This document shows, in pieces, positions 8,256 to 18,186 of a stretch of DNA of 64,000 nt. The stretch spans positions 1 to 64,000 of the forward strand of contig NZ_JBHSNJ010000005.1 of assembly GCF_042657165.1 (NCBI RefSeq), read 5' to 3'. The first letter of the stretch is position 1. Every line of letters begins with the position of its first letter. Position numbers and translations under genes: made by a program. Under the pieces are notes generated by a model. That model saw only the letters and a program-made list of their open reading frames with translations, did no database searches and was not told where the DNA came from. This DNA comes from Agrilutibacter niabensis (lineage in GTDB: Bacteria > Pseudomonadota > Gammaproteobacteria > Xanthomonadales > Xanthomonadaceae).

Positions 8256-8831
8256 TCACGACACCAGCGCCAGCAGTCGGTCCAGCCGTGCGTTCGGGTC
8301 GTCCATCTGCAGCAACTCCTGTCGCTGCGCATCGTGCAAGGGCAGCAGTTCCGCCAGCCGCCAGCCCACCCACGCGGCATCGTCGAACAACATGCGTTCG
8401 GCCTTTGCGTATTCGCCACCCACCTTCTCGATGATGCTGTCGAGCAGCACCGGCAGCAGGCCGTGCTCGGGCCGCACCGGCGTGGAGGCATCGGGTTCGC
8501 ACCAGCGAACGTCCGCGACCTGCAGGCCGTTGTCGCGAACGCGCGCGCGTTCAACATGAAAGCGGCGGGTGCCGCGCACCCGCAGCGTCAGCAGGCCGTC
8601 GTCGCCCTGGCCGAAATCCTCGATCCGGGCTTCGGTTCCATAGGCGGCGGCCGCCGCCGGGGCGCCGACTTCCTCGCCCTTGAGGATCAGGCACACGCCG
8701 AAACCACGCCCGTTGCGTCCGCAATCGCGGACGAGGTCGAGGTAACGCGCCTCGAACACTCGCAGGCCCAGCGATGCGCCGGGCAAGAGGACGGTGTGCA
8801 GGGGAAACAGGCTGAGGCTTTCGTTGGCCAT
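8256..8831 (-). CDS. Lon N-terminal (substrate-binding) domain protein
   Basis: A 191-residue stand-alone protein of the LON substrate-binding domain family (PF02190), without the AAA+ ATPase or the serine-lysine protease domains. The N-terminus LSLFPLHTVLLPGASLGLRVFEARY is split as LFPLHTVLLPG and LRVFEARY, the family's hallmark. Its biochemical function is not established. The start ATG at 8831 gives this motif straight away; the longer ORF upstream runs across the 3' end of mpl. It lies 68 bp after mpl on the same strand and may be transcribed with it. Confidence 0.85.
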   Translation of the reverse strand: MANESLSLFPLHTVLLPGASLGLRVFEARYLDLVRDCGRNGRGFGVCLILKGEEVGAPAAAAAYGTEARIEDFGQGDDGLLTLRVRGTRRFHVERARVRDNGLQVADVRWCEPDASTPVRPEHGLLPVLLDSIIEKVGGEYAKAERMLFDDAAWVGWRLAELLPLHDAQRQELLQMDDPNARLDRLLALVS

Positions 8832-8899
8832 TGCACGCAGTCTAAACCGCGGCGATGGGGAGCTCCGCAAGCGGCCGGCGAACGCCGGCCTGCCTGGAA

Positions 8900-10333
8900 C
8901 TACTCGTTGCGCAATGCGGCCAGGAAACGGCGCGGCGCGCCGTCGAATCCGCCGTTGGACATGAACACGACATGGTCGCCCGCGCGCGCGCGTTCGCGCA
9001 GCACGCCGATGAGGTGGTCGACGTCGGGTACCGCGACGCCATCGCCACGCAGACCGGCCACAACCTTGCCCGCATCCCACGCCAGTTCCGGCCGGTGCAG
9101 GAACACGACCGCATCGGCGATGTCCAGCGACGGCGCGAGCGCCTCGGCATGCGCACCCAGGCGCATCGAATTGCTGCGCGGCTCCATCGCCACCACGATG
9201 CGCGCGCCACCGACCCTGGCGCGCAACCCGGCCAGCGTGGTCGCGATTGCGGTGGGATGGTGGGCGAAATCGTCGTAGATCGCGATGCCCTGCGCCTCGC
9301 CGATTACTTCCATGCGGCGCTTGACGCTGCGGAAGCTGGCCAGGGCCGGCAGCACGGAACGCACGTCGACACCGACGGCATTCGCCGCGGCCAGCGACGC
9401 CAGCGCGTTCATCACGTTATGGCGGCCCAGCAGCGGCCAGCTCACTTCGCCGATTTCCACGCCGTCGTGGATGACGGCGAACGCACTGCCGTCCTCGTTG
9501 ATCATGCGCGCGGTCCACTGGAACGCCGCACGCGAGGCGGCGCCTTCGTCGGCGCGGTCGCCGTGCAGCAACGGCTGGGCCGAAGACGGCGCCAGGCTCG
9601 CATCGAGCCCGAAGGTTTCCACCGGCGTCCAGCAGCCCATCGCCAGCACTTCGGCAAGGTACTTGTCCTCGCCGTTGACGATCAGGCGGCCGCGGCGCGG
9701 CACCGTGCGCACCAGGTGGTGGAACTGGCGCTGGATCGCGGCCACGTCCGGGAAGATGTCGGCGTGGTCGTACTCGAGGTTGTTGAGGATTGCGACCAGC
9801 GGCTTGTAGTGGACGAACTTGCTGCGCTTGTCGAAGAACGCGGTGTCGTACTCGTCGGCCTCGACCACGAATTCGCGGCCGCCACCGCACCGCGCGGACA
9901 CGCCGAAGTCCTCGGCCACGCCGCCGATCAGGAAGCCGGGCGAACGGCCCGCGGCTTCCAGCAGCCAGGTGAGGATCGTGGTCGTGGTGGTCTTGCCGTG
10001 GGTACCGGCGACGGCCAGCGTGTCGCGGCCGGGCAGCACGTTTTCGGCCAGCCACTGCGCGCCGGAGTTGTACCTGCGTCCATCGTCCAGCACCTGCTCG
10101 ACCGCGCCGTTGCCGCGCGAGAGCGCATTTCCGATCACGATCTCGTCGCAGTCGGCGGAGATGTTGTCCGCCGCGTAGCCCTGGCGCAGCACGATGCCCA
10201 ACTGCTCCAGCTGGGTGGACATCGGCGGGTAGATGTTCTGGTCGCTGCCTTCGACTTCGTGGCCGAGTTCGCGCGCCAGCGCGGCGACGCCGCCCATGAA
10301 GGTTCCGGCGATGCCCAAGATATGAAGCTTCAA
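8900..10333 (-). CDS. mpl: UDP-N-acetylmuramate--tripeptide ligase (murein recycling)
   Basis: Mpl reattaches the recycled tripeptide L-Ala-gamma-D-Glu-meso-DAP to UDP-MurNAc. The 477-residue product shows the Mur-ligase order: N-terminal GIAGTFMGG, the P-loop GTHGKTTTTT about residue 110, EADEYDTAFFD, NNLEYDHADIFPD, and the C-terminal AMEPRSNSMRLG. The start is a TTG at 10333, because LKLHILGIAG is the canonical beginning and a CAGGGA purine stretch precedes it; extending to the upstream in-frame start would add about 20 unrelated residues. A REP-like repeat pair separates it from adk upstream; the Lon-domain gene follows. Confidence 0.94.
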   Translation of the reverse strand: MKLHILGIAGTFMGGVAALARELGHEVEGSDQNIYPPMSTQLEQLGIVLRQGYAADNISADCDEIVIGNALSRGNGAVEQVLDDGRRYNSGAQWLAENVLPGRDTLAVAGTHGKTTTTTILTWLLEAAGRSPGFLIGGVAEDFGVSARCGGGREFVVEADEYDTAFFDKRSKFVHYKPLVAILNNLEYDHADIFPDVAAIQRQFHHLVRTVPRRGRLIVNGEDKYLAEVLAMGCWTPVETFGLDASLAPSSAQPLLHGDRADEGAASRAAFQWTARMINEDGSAFAVIHDGVEIGEVSWPLLGRHNVMNALASLAAANAVGVDVRSVLPALASFRSVKRRMEVIGEAQGIAIYDDFAHHPTAIATTLAGLRARVGGARIVVAMEPRSNSMRLGAHAEALAPSLDIADAVVFLHRPELAWDAGKVVAGLRGDGVAVPDVDHLIGVLRERARAGDHVVFMSNGGFDGAPRRFLAALRNE

Positions 10334-10397
10334 GATCCCTGACCTCTCAACGATCGCGGCGACGCCATCGAAACGACTCCCGCATGGCACCAACTCC

Positions 10398-10449
10398 CCC
10401 TCTCCCCGCTAGCAGGGAGAGGGCACCTTCTCCCCTTGTGGGGAGAAGG
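10398..10449. repeat. REP-like paired palindromes between adk and mpl
   Basis: Two adjacent hairpins fill most of the adk-mpl gap. The first pairs CCCTCTCCC (10398-10406) with GGGAGAGGG (10415-10423). The second pairs CCTTCTCCCC (10426-10435) with GGGGAGAAGG (10440-10449). The same core sequences recur at 15.35 kb, 15.45 kb, inside ilvD and between the MFP and RND genes, so this is one dispersed repeat family. Confidence 0.85.
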
Positions 10450-10454
10450 AAGCA

Positions 10455-11033
10455 TCAGCCCACTTCGTGCGCGGGCACGATCGCCTCGATGATGCGCGCG
10501 AACACGTCGTCCAGCGAGCCCACGCCGTTGACCACGGTCAACTGGCCCTGCTGACGGTAGTAGTCGATCACCGGCGCGGTCTGGTCGTTGTAGACCTGCA
10601 GGCGCGTGCGCACGGATTCGGGGCTGTCGTCGGCGCGACCTTCGGCCTTGGCGCGGCCGGCGATGCGTTCGACCAGCAGTTCGGTCGGCACTTCCAGCTG
10701 CACCGCATAGTCCATCGGCTGCTGGATGCGGACGAGCAGCTTGCCCATCGCATCGGCCTGGGCGAGGTTGCGCGGATAACCGTCGAGGATGAAGCCGCCC
10801 TTGGTGTCGGGACGCGAGAAACGGTCCTCGAGCATGCCCAGCAGGATCGCGTCGCTGACCAGTTCGCCGCGCGCCATCACTTCCTTGGCCTCCAGGCCGA
10901 GCTTGCTGCCGGCGGCCACTTCGGCACGCAGCAGATCACCGGTGGAGATGTGCGGCACCTGCAGGTGGTCCTTGAGCCTGGCGGCCTGCGTGCCCTTGCC
11001 GGAACCCGGCGCGCCGAGCAATACCAATCGCAT
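10455..11033 (-). CDS. adk: Adenylate kinase (short-lid form)
   Basis: Adk interconverts ATP + AMP and 2 ADP in the cytoplasm. The product has 192 residues, shorter than the roughly 214 of enteric Adk, because the LID is the short form with no zinc-binding cysteines. Motifs are the P-loop GAPGSGKGTQ at residues 7-16, HISTGDLLRAEV about 28-39, and GFILDGYPRN about 80-89, the last carrying the AMP-binding region. The ATG at 11033 is preceded on its strand by AGGAGT at good spacing. It is divergent from the phosphofructokinase gene, with about 135 bp between starts. Confidence 0.96.
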   Translation of the reverse strand: MRLVLLGAPGSGKGTQAARLKDHLQVPHISTGDLLRAEVAAGSKLGLEAKEVMARGELVSDAILLGMLEDRFSRPDTKGGFILDGYPRNLAQADAMGKLLVRIQQPMDYAVQLEVPTELLVERIAGRAKAEGRADDSPESVRTRLQVYNDQTAPVIDYYRQQGQLTVVNGVGSLDDVFARIIEAIVPAHEVG

Positions 11034-11168
11034 CTACATCACTCCTGAAGCAAAACGGAAAGCGTGGGGTCGCTCACGAGGGCGGCGCTACACTGCCGGC
11101 TGCCAGGCCGTCGGGCGGACAAAATCGGACGGCCAGCTTACCCCATCCAGCCTGGAGCATTGATTCTC

Positions 11169-12425
11169 ATGGCCTCTGGAACCCTGCTGTATGCGCAGTC
11201 CGGCGGCGTCACCGCCGTCATCAACGCCACCGCTTCGGCCGTGATCCAGACGGCCCGCGCCCGCAAGGTGAAGGTGCTCGCGGCCCGCAACGGCATCCTC
11301 GGCGCCCTGCGCGAGGAACTGATCGACACCTCGAAGGAGTCGGCCGCCGCGATCCGCGCCCTCGCCCATACCCCGGGTGGCGCCTTCGGGTCCTGCCGGG
11401 TCAAGCTGAAGTCGCTCGAGCAGGACCGGGCAAGGTACGAGCGGCTGCTGGCCGTGCTCAAGGCCCACGACGTGCGCTGGTTCCTCTACAACGGCGGCAA
11501 CGACTCGGCCGATACCGCGCTCAAGGTCTCGCAGCTGGCGGCCGAATTCGGCTACCCGCTCACCTGCGTGGGCGTCCCCAAGACGGTCGACAACGACCTG
11601 GCCGTCACCGACTGTTGCCCCGGCTTCGGCTCGGCGGCCAAGTACACCGCGGTGTCGGTGCGCGAATGCGCGCTCGATGTCGCCGCGATGGCCGATACCT
11701 CGACCAAGGTCTTCGTCTACGAAGCCATGGGCCGCCACGCCGGCTGGCTCGCGGCGGCGGCCGGCCTGGCCGGCACCTCGGCCGACGAGGCCCCGCACCT
11801 GATCCTGTTCCCCGAACGCCCGTACGATGAAACCGCTTTCTTCGCCAAGGTGAAGGCGACGGTGGAGCGCGTCGGCTACTGCGTCGTCGTCGCCAGCGAG
11901 GGCATCCAGACCGCGGACGGCAAGTTCGTCGCCGACGCCGGCGGCGGCAAGGATTCGTTCGGCCATACCCAGCTCGGCGGCGTCGCCTCGCATCTGGCCG
12001 GACGGGTCAAGGACGCGCTGGGCTACAAGGTCCACTGGACCCTGCCCGACTACCTGCAGCGCTCCGCGCGTCACCTCGCCTCCAGGACCGACCTCGACCA
12101 GGCCCAGGCCGTGGGCAAGGCCGCGGTCGAGTTCGCATTGAAGGGCATGAACGCGGTGATGCCGGTGATCGTGCGCACGGCGGATGCGCCGTACCGCTGG
12201 AAGATCGAAGCCGCCCCGCTGGCGAAGATCGCCAACCACGAGAAGAAGATGCCGGCCGGCTTCATCCGCAAGGACGGCTACGGCATCACCGAAGCCGCGC
12301 GGCGCTATCTGGAGCCGTTGATCCGTGGCGAAGCGCCGCCGCCGTTCGGACGCGATGGAATGCCGAAGTACGTCGTGCTCAAGAACGCGCCGGTGAAACG
12401 GAAGCTCCCCGGCTTCGACGGCTGA
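11169..12425 (+). CDS. pfp: Pyrophosphate--fructose 6-phosphate 1-phosphotransferase
   Basis: A 418-residue phosphofructokinase that phosphorylates fructose 6-phosphate reversibly using PPi. Two diagnostic positions give the PPi type. The GGDG motif of ATP enzymes reads GGND (residues 109-112), placing Asp where ATP-PFK has Gly. PGTIDND reads PKTVDND (137-143), placing Lys where ATP-PFK has Gly. FVYEAMGRHAGWLA and the C-terminal MPAGFI region fit the family. The ATG at 11169 was chosen over an earlier in-frame position because YAQSGGVTAVIN is the normal N-terminus. It opens a pyrophosphate-centred region with hppA and ppa, although one minus-strand gene lies between pfp and hppA. Confidence 0.93.
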   Translation: MASGTLLYAQSGGVTAVINATASAVIQTARARKVKVLAARNGILGALREELIDTSKESAAAIRALAHTPGGAFGSCRVKLKSLEQDRARYERLLAVLKAHDVRWFLYNGGNDSADTALKVSQLAAEFGYPLTCVGVPKTVDNDLAVTDCCPGFGSAAKYTAVSVRECALDVAAMADTSTKVFVYEAMGRHAGWLAAAAGLAGTSADEAPHLILFPERPYDETAFFAKVKATVERVGYCVVVASEGIQTADGKFVADAGGGKDSFGHTQLGGVASHLAGRVKDALGYKVHWTLPDYLQRSARHLASRTDLDQAQAVGKAAVEFALKGMNAVMPVIVRTADAPYRWKIEAAPLAKIANHEKKMPAGFIRKDGYGITEAARRYLEPLIRGEAPPPFGRDGMPKYVVLKNAPVKRKLPGFDG

Positions 12426-12546
12426 TCCTGCCTTCGCGCAGGCGAGACCGGACCGGGCATCGCCGGCAAGCTCCAGCTCACGGGCTTAGCCATCGATAGG
12501 CGAGTGCACCAGGGGCGCGCGGGCGGCCGTTCGTTTTCCGCCGCGC

Positions 12547-13053
12547 TCAACCGCCGCAGGGCTTGCCTTCCAGTTTCATTTCCGCCGCGAACATCGGGAC
12601 GTTCGGCGCGCCCTTTTCCTTCGCCTGTTCGCGCGCTTCCTGCAGGTAGATGCGGGAACGACCCTGTTCGTCGAGCTTGGGCGGCGCCACGTTCGCGGGC
12701 TTGCGCCACACGCGCACCACCGCCAACTGGGAAGGACATGCCGCGTTGGGTATGCGGATCTCGTCGTTGAACTTCCAGCCGCTTGCCTCCGACGGCTTGG
12801 CCTTGGCGAAATCCACGAAGCGGGCGCGCGGTTGGCAGTTGGGCGAACTTCGTACCGGGGCGAAGCGGTACGGCTGCGCGGCATCGCCGGTGAACATGCC
12901 CTCCAGCCGCGCGCACGCTTCCGGAATGGCGCGGACGGTATGGACGGCCCCCGCGGCCTGTGGCTTGCCGGTATCGCGTGCGACTTCGGGCTTGGGCCCC
13001 GCGGCCGCGGCCGGCAGCGAGAGGGCGAACAACAACAGGGACAGGACGCGCAT
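12547..13053 (-). CDS. Exported hypothetical protein
   Basis: A 168-residue protein I do not recognise. Residues 1-18 are a typical signal peptide (MRVLSLLLFALSLPAAAA), so it is probably periplasmic. The mature part holds four cysteines (in EACARLEG, SSPNCQPR, NAACPSQL and KPCGG), enough for two disulfides, and a VVRVWRKP stretch. It is the only minus-strand gene between pfp and hppA and has no obvious link to pyrophosphate. The long ORF in this frame antisense to hppA is not coding. It looks like a lineage-specific conserved protein of xanthomonads, but that is inference. Confidence 0.7.
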   Translation of the reverse strand: MRVLSLLLFALSLPAAAAGPKPEVARDTGKPQAAGAVHTVRAIPEACARLEGMFTGDAAQPYRFAPVRSSPNCQPRARFVDFAKAKPSEASGWKFNDEIRIPNAACPSQLAVVRVWRKPANVAPPKLDEQGRSRIYLQEAREQAKEKGAPNVPMFAAEMKLEGKPCGG

Positions 13054-13284
13054 GCGGCGGCTCCTCGGCGATGACTCCAGGCCGCAGGCTGGCATGGGTG
13101 GGCTGAACGTCCTTTTGACACGCCCCTGCCCGGGGCCGTGACCGGCATCACAGGCGGCGTCCGTCGCGGGAAATGTGCCATAGTCGGGTCGTTGCCTTGC
13201 GTGGCGTGATTGCTGACCGCACTGCAAGCGCACACAAAAATCCGTGGTTTCCCAGAAATTCCTAATGTCCTCGGGGGAGGGTTC

Positions 13285-15315
<2,031 letters not shown>

Positions 15316-15345
15316 ATAACGCCGTCGCGCGCAGCGCGACGATCA

Positions 15346-15387
15346 CCCCCTCTCCCCGCTCGCGGGGAGAGGGCACGGGGTGAGGGG
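15346..15387. repeat. REP-like palindrome downstream of hppA
   Basis: A CCCCTCTCCCC arm pairs with GGGGAGAGGG around a short GCTCGC loop and is followed by CACGGGGTGAGGGG. It lies between the hppA stop and its terminator, so it is transcribed in the 3' untranslated region. It belongs to the same family as the repeats at 10.4, 15.45, 28.9-29.1 and 48.75-48.86 kb. Confidence 0.8.
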
Positions 15388-15408
15388 CGGCCCGATCGCG
15401 GGATTCGA

Positions 15409-15440
15409 CAACGGCGGCCTTGGGGCCGCCGTTGCTTTTT
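15409..15440 (+). terminator. Intrinsic terminator of hppA
   Basis: An 11-bp perfect stem (15409-15419 with 15424-15434, loop TTGG) followed by CTTTTT. It lies about 95 bp after the hppA stop and separates hppA from ppa transcription. Confidence 0.88.
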
Positions 15441-15447
15441 GGGCAAG

Positions 15448-15497
15448 CCCCTCATCCGCCTTCGGGCACCTTCTCCCCGCCTTGCGGGGAGAATGAG
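15448..15497. repeat. REP-like element between hppA and ppa
   Basis: A second member of the dispersed repeat, in the opposite orientation to the one at 48.75 kb. It begins CCCCTCATCCGCC, continues TTCGGGCACC, and ends with the hairpin CTTCTCCCCGCC / GCGGGGAGAA. The remaining bases to the ppa start hold a TAAAAT box at 15563-15568 that could be a -10 element, without a convincing -35. Confidence 0.8.
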
Positions 15498-15634
15498 GGA
15501 ATCGCCGCCGAACCGAGGCCCTGGACGCCGGGCTTTCTAGCCCCGGCCCCACCCGCAGCGGGTAAAATGCGCGCCCTCCCCTTCCCCCCACCGCGGCCGT
15601 TCCGGCTGCGGCCCAGCACGTCGGAGCAATCGCA

Positions 15635-16183
15635 ATGGGCCTGGACCTCGTCCCCACCGGCAAGAACCCGCCGGACGAAATCAACGTCATCATCGAAATC
15701 CCCAAGGACGCCGAGCCGGTCAAGTACGAGGTCGACAAGGCTTCGGGCGCGATCTTCGTCGATCGCATCCTCTCCACGCCGATGCGCTATCCGTGCAACT
15801 ACGGCTACGTCCCGCACACGCTGTGCGGCGACGGTGATCCGGCCGACGTGCTGGTGATCCTGCCGCTGCCGCTGGTCCCGGGTTCGGTGATCCGCTGCGT
15901 GCCGGTGGGCGTGCTGAAGATGACCGACGAGGCCGGCAGCGACGAAAAGCTGATCGCGGTGCCGGTGCCGAAGATCTTCAGTGGTTACGCCCACATCACC
16001 GACATCGCCCAGGTGTCGCAGCACTGGCTCGATCGCATCGGCCACTTCTTCGAGCACTACAAGGACCTGGAGAAGGGCAAGTGGGTGAAGCTGGACGGTT
16101 TCGGCGACGCCGTCGAAGCCAAGGCCATCCTGCTCGATGCCATCAAGCGCTACGAGGACAGTGCCGACAAGCCGAATTTCTGA
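15635..16183 (+). CDS. ppa: Soluble inorganic pyrophosphatase (family I)
   Basis: A 182-residue cytoplasmic family I PPase. The metal-binding signature DGDPADVLV (the D-x-D-P-x-D-V motif) lies about residues 66-74, with the conserved YPCNYGYVPHT about 51-61 and KYEVDKASG near the N-terminus. Length is normal for the bacterial hexameric enzyme. It follows the hppA terminator and a REP-like repeat, so it has its own promoter; a strong intrinsic terminator follows its stop. Having both a soluble and a membrane PPase next to a PPi-using PFK implies that PPi use is partitioned. Confidence 0.96.
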   Translation: MGLDLVPTGKNPPDEINVIIEIPKDAEPVKYEVDKASGAIFVDRILSTPMRYPCNYGYVPHTLCGDGDPADVLVILPLPLVPGSVIRCVPVGVLKMTDEAGSDEKLIAVPVPKIFSGYAHITDIAQVSQHWLDRIGHFFEHYKDLEKGKWVKLDGFGDAVEAKAILLDAIKRYEDSADKPNF

Positions 16184-16205
16184 GTGCCGCCGTTCGGATG
16201 CGACG

Positions 16206-16230
16206 AGGCCGCCCGATGGGCGGCCTTTTT
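16206..16230 (+). terminator. Intrinsic terminator of ppa
   Basis: A 9-bp GC-rich stem (16206-16214 with 16218-16226, loop GAT) followed by TTTT. It sits 22 bp after the ppa stop. The rest of the gap to the next gene's end at 16350 shows nothing recognisable. Confidence 0.85.
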
Positions 16231-16349
16231 CGTTGTGGCTCGCCAGGCCGACCCGCCAACCATCGCGGGAGACGCCACTGCCGCGTAGTGCCAGCGTTTT
16301 TGCATGGGCCTCACCACCGCCCGCCGACAGCTGTGGCCGCGGTTCAGTC

Positions 16350-17330
16350 TCAACCGTTGTCGCCCATGCGCTGTTGCCGTTGCGAATCGGCACGCTTCTC
16401 CGCCTGCACGGCTACCCGTCCGATCATCGTCTGTGCGGCGCCGTACCAGTTGAGTTCGTTCTTGAGTCGCATCATCTCGGACAGCGGGCGCACTTCGGCA
16501 AAGTAACCCGCAAGCAGACGCCGGAATTCATCGTGCCCTTCCGGCTTGTCGCCGTAGCGGAACCACAGGCCTTGCCATGCACGGGTGAAGCGCTGGGTAG
16601 CGGCGCGCAGGCGCTGCAGGTTCGCATGCGGTTCGGCGTCACTAAAGAGCAGGCCGAAGTGGCTGTTGAGTTCCCACGGGCTCATCACGGTCGGGACATT
16701 CACGGTTTCGCAGCCGAAGTCGGCCACCTGTCCGGCCACGGGCGCCACGTGGCGCGGCTGCCATCCGGCACGCGGCGCGTTGTGCGGGCGCCCCTGGCCG
16801 AGCAGGTCCCAGAAGCCCGCGCCACCCACGGTGTCGAGCACGAGGTGCACGCGCGAGCGGGTGGCGTCGTTGACCACGCAGTGTTGCCGCCAGGTGTCGA
16901 AGATCCAGCATTCGCCGGCGGCCATGTTGATGGTTTCGCCGCCGCACTCGAAGCGCACGGTCGGCTGGGTCACGATCGGCACGTGCACGCGCACGCGCTC
17001 GACCCAGTAATAGCCCTGGTCGGCGTGCCGCTTGACCTCGGCCTGTCCGGCCAGGCGCATGAGCCGGCTCCGGCCCACCGTGGCACCGATGCTGGCGAAC
17101 ACCTGGCTCAGGTACGGGCACCGCCGCAGGTACTGCGTGGGCTGCATGGTGCCGGCGTACCCCTCGTCGTCGGGGTCGCCGCCCAAGGCCACCAGCGGCA
17201 GCATCGAGTTGCCGGGGAAGCCCTGCGGGTGCGGACGCCAGTGCGATTCCTCGATGGCATCGATTTCCGCCGCCAGCGCCTCCGCGTCGAACAGCAGGGG
17301 CAACTGGATGAAGGGAACCGGCAACTTCAT
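16350..17330 (-). CDS. Aspartyl/asparaginyl beta-hydroxylase-like dioxygenase
   Basis: A 326-residue protein with an aspartyl/asparaginyl beta-hydroxylase (PF05118) core, an Fe(II)/2-oxoglutarate dioxygenase fold. The core covers about residues 60-175: VKRHADQGYYW with the first iron-ligand histidine, RVRVHVPIV, GECWIFDTWRQHCVVND with a later histidine, and RVHLVLDT. The N-terminal LPLVALGG and the last 150 residues have no further motif I can name. Its target could be a protein side chain, a peptide or a lipid head group. It is a single minus-strand gene 40 bp after an ion channel gene and may share its transcript. Confidence 0.75.
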   Translation of the reverse strand: MKLPVPFIQLPLLFDAEALAAEIDAIEESHWRPHPQGFPGNSMLPLVALGGDPDDEGYAGTMQPTQYLRRCPYLSQVFASIGATVGRSRLMRLAGQAEVKRHADQGYYWVERVRVHVPIVTQPTVRFECGGETINMAAGECWIFDTWRQHCVVNDATRSRVHLVLDTVGGAGFWDLLGQGRPHNAPRAGWQPRHVAPVAGQVADFGCETVNVPTVMSPWELNSHFGLLFSDAEPHANLQRLRAATQRFTRAWQGLWFRYGDKPEGHDEFRRLLAGYFAEVRPLSEMMRLKNELNWYGAAQTMIGRVAVQAEKRADSQRQQRMGDNG

Positions 17331-17369
17331 GCAAACACCTCGAACAGGACCGCGTAATGCTACGCGTGA

Positions 17370-18056
17370 TCAGCGCCGTTCCGCACGCAGCAGGGACAGG
17401 CCAATCAGGCGCGAGACCACGATCGCGACGTAGCCCACCCCGCAGAACTGCTCCAGCATCACCAGCACGCGCGCCTGCGAACCCAGCGGAATCACGTCGC
17501 CCAGGCCGACTGCGGACAGGTTGGTGACGCTCAGGAACAACAGCTCCAGCCACGAGCGCGGCCGCTCCGGCTCGACGGCGCCGGTGAAACTGCCCGGATA
17601 CCAGAACTGGCAGACCAGGAAGAGGTAGGCGAAGCCCCACGCCAGCAGCGTGAAGGTGGCTCCAGCGGCGAACAACTCGTCCGTGGTCACGCGATGATCG
17701 CTCAGCATGTACACGATCAGGCTGCCCGCCGCGTAGAAATACAGGGCCGCCTCGAGCAGGGACGACCACACCAGCAGGGTCTGGTTTTGCGTCACCACCG
17801 AGAGAATCGACAGCACGAAGGCCGGCACGGCCATCAGCCAGGCGATCCAGTTGATCGCCGGGGTGCGGTTGACCGTCCACACCGCCAACAGCAGCACCAG
17901 CGCGGTGAATGCCCCGAAGATCACCCGCCCGCCGGCGGAGTCGTCGAGCAGTGGAAACAGCACCAGGCTGAGCAACTGCGCGGTGAGCACGAACGCCGAC
18001 GGATGGCGCCGCGCGTGCGCGCGCCAGCGCAGGCTGCTGGGCTGAGGGTTGTTCAT
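17370..18056 (-). CDS. Two-helix-pore ion channel (K+ channel-like)
   Basis: A 228-residue membrane protein with about six hydrophobic segments and a pore loop near the C-terminus. The selectivity filter reads TNLSAVGLGDVIP instead of the usual T-x-x-T-V-G-Y-G-D, keeping the G-x-G-D frame. An aromatic-rich segment precedes it (YLFLVCQFWYPGSF) and a final helix follows. There is no cytoplasmic RCK domain. The start was set at 18056 (MNNPQPSS) because the upstream frame reaches into the terminator region of the receptor gene. K+ selectivity is likely but not certain with Leu in the filter. Confidence 0.75.
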   Translation of the reverse strand: MNNPQPSSLRWRAHARRHPSAFVLTAQLLSLVLFPLLDDSAGGRVIFGAFTALVLLLAVWTVNRTPAINWIAWLMAVPAFVLSILSVVTQNQTLLVWSSLLEAALYFYAAGSLIVYMLSDHRVTTDELFAAGATFTLLAWGFAYLFLVCQFWYPGSFTGAVEPERPRSWLELLFLSVTNLSAVGLGDVIPLGSQARVLVMLEQFCGVGYVAIVVSRLIGLSLLRAERR

Positions 18057-18132
18057 GCGGTGGGAGTGTGCCGCAGCGGCGGCCCGCGCGCACGCCGCGG
18101 GCCGGAGCGGGGCCCCGGCCGGGGTTACAAAC

Positions 18133-18162
18133 AAAAAACTACGGCCCCTTGCGGGGCCGTAG
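18133..18162 (-). terminator. Intrinsic terminator of the TonB-dependent receptor gene
   Basis: A 10-bp perfect stem (18139-18148 with 18153-18162, loop TTGC). On the minus strand it is followed by six T residues (A-run 18133-18138), 24 bp after the receptor stop codon. Confidence 0.9.
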
Positions 18163-18186
18163 CGAAGTACTGCAAGTACAACTCGA

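Noticed and set aside
15346..15497. Repeats near hppA as a CRISPR array
   Set aside because: The units are palindromic, differ in length and orientation, and lack regular spacers. They fit REP-type elements.
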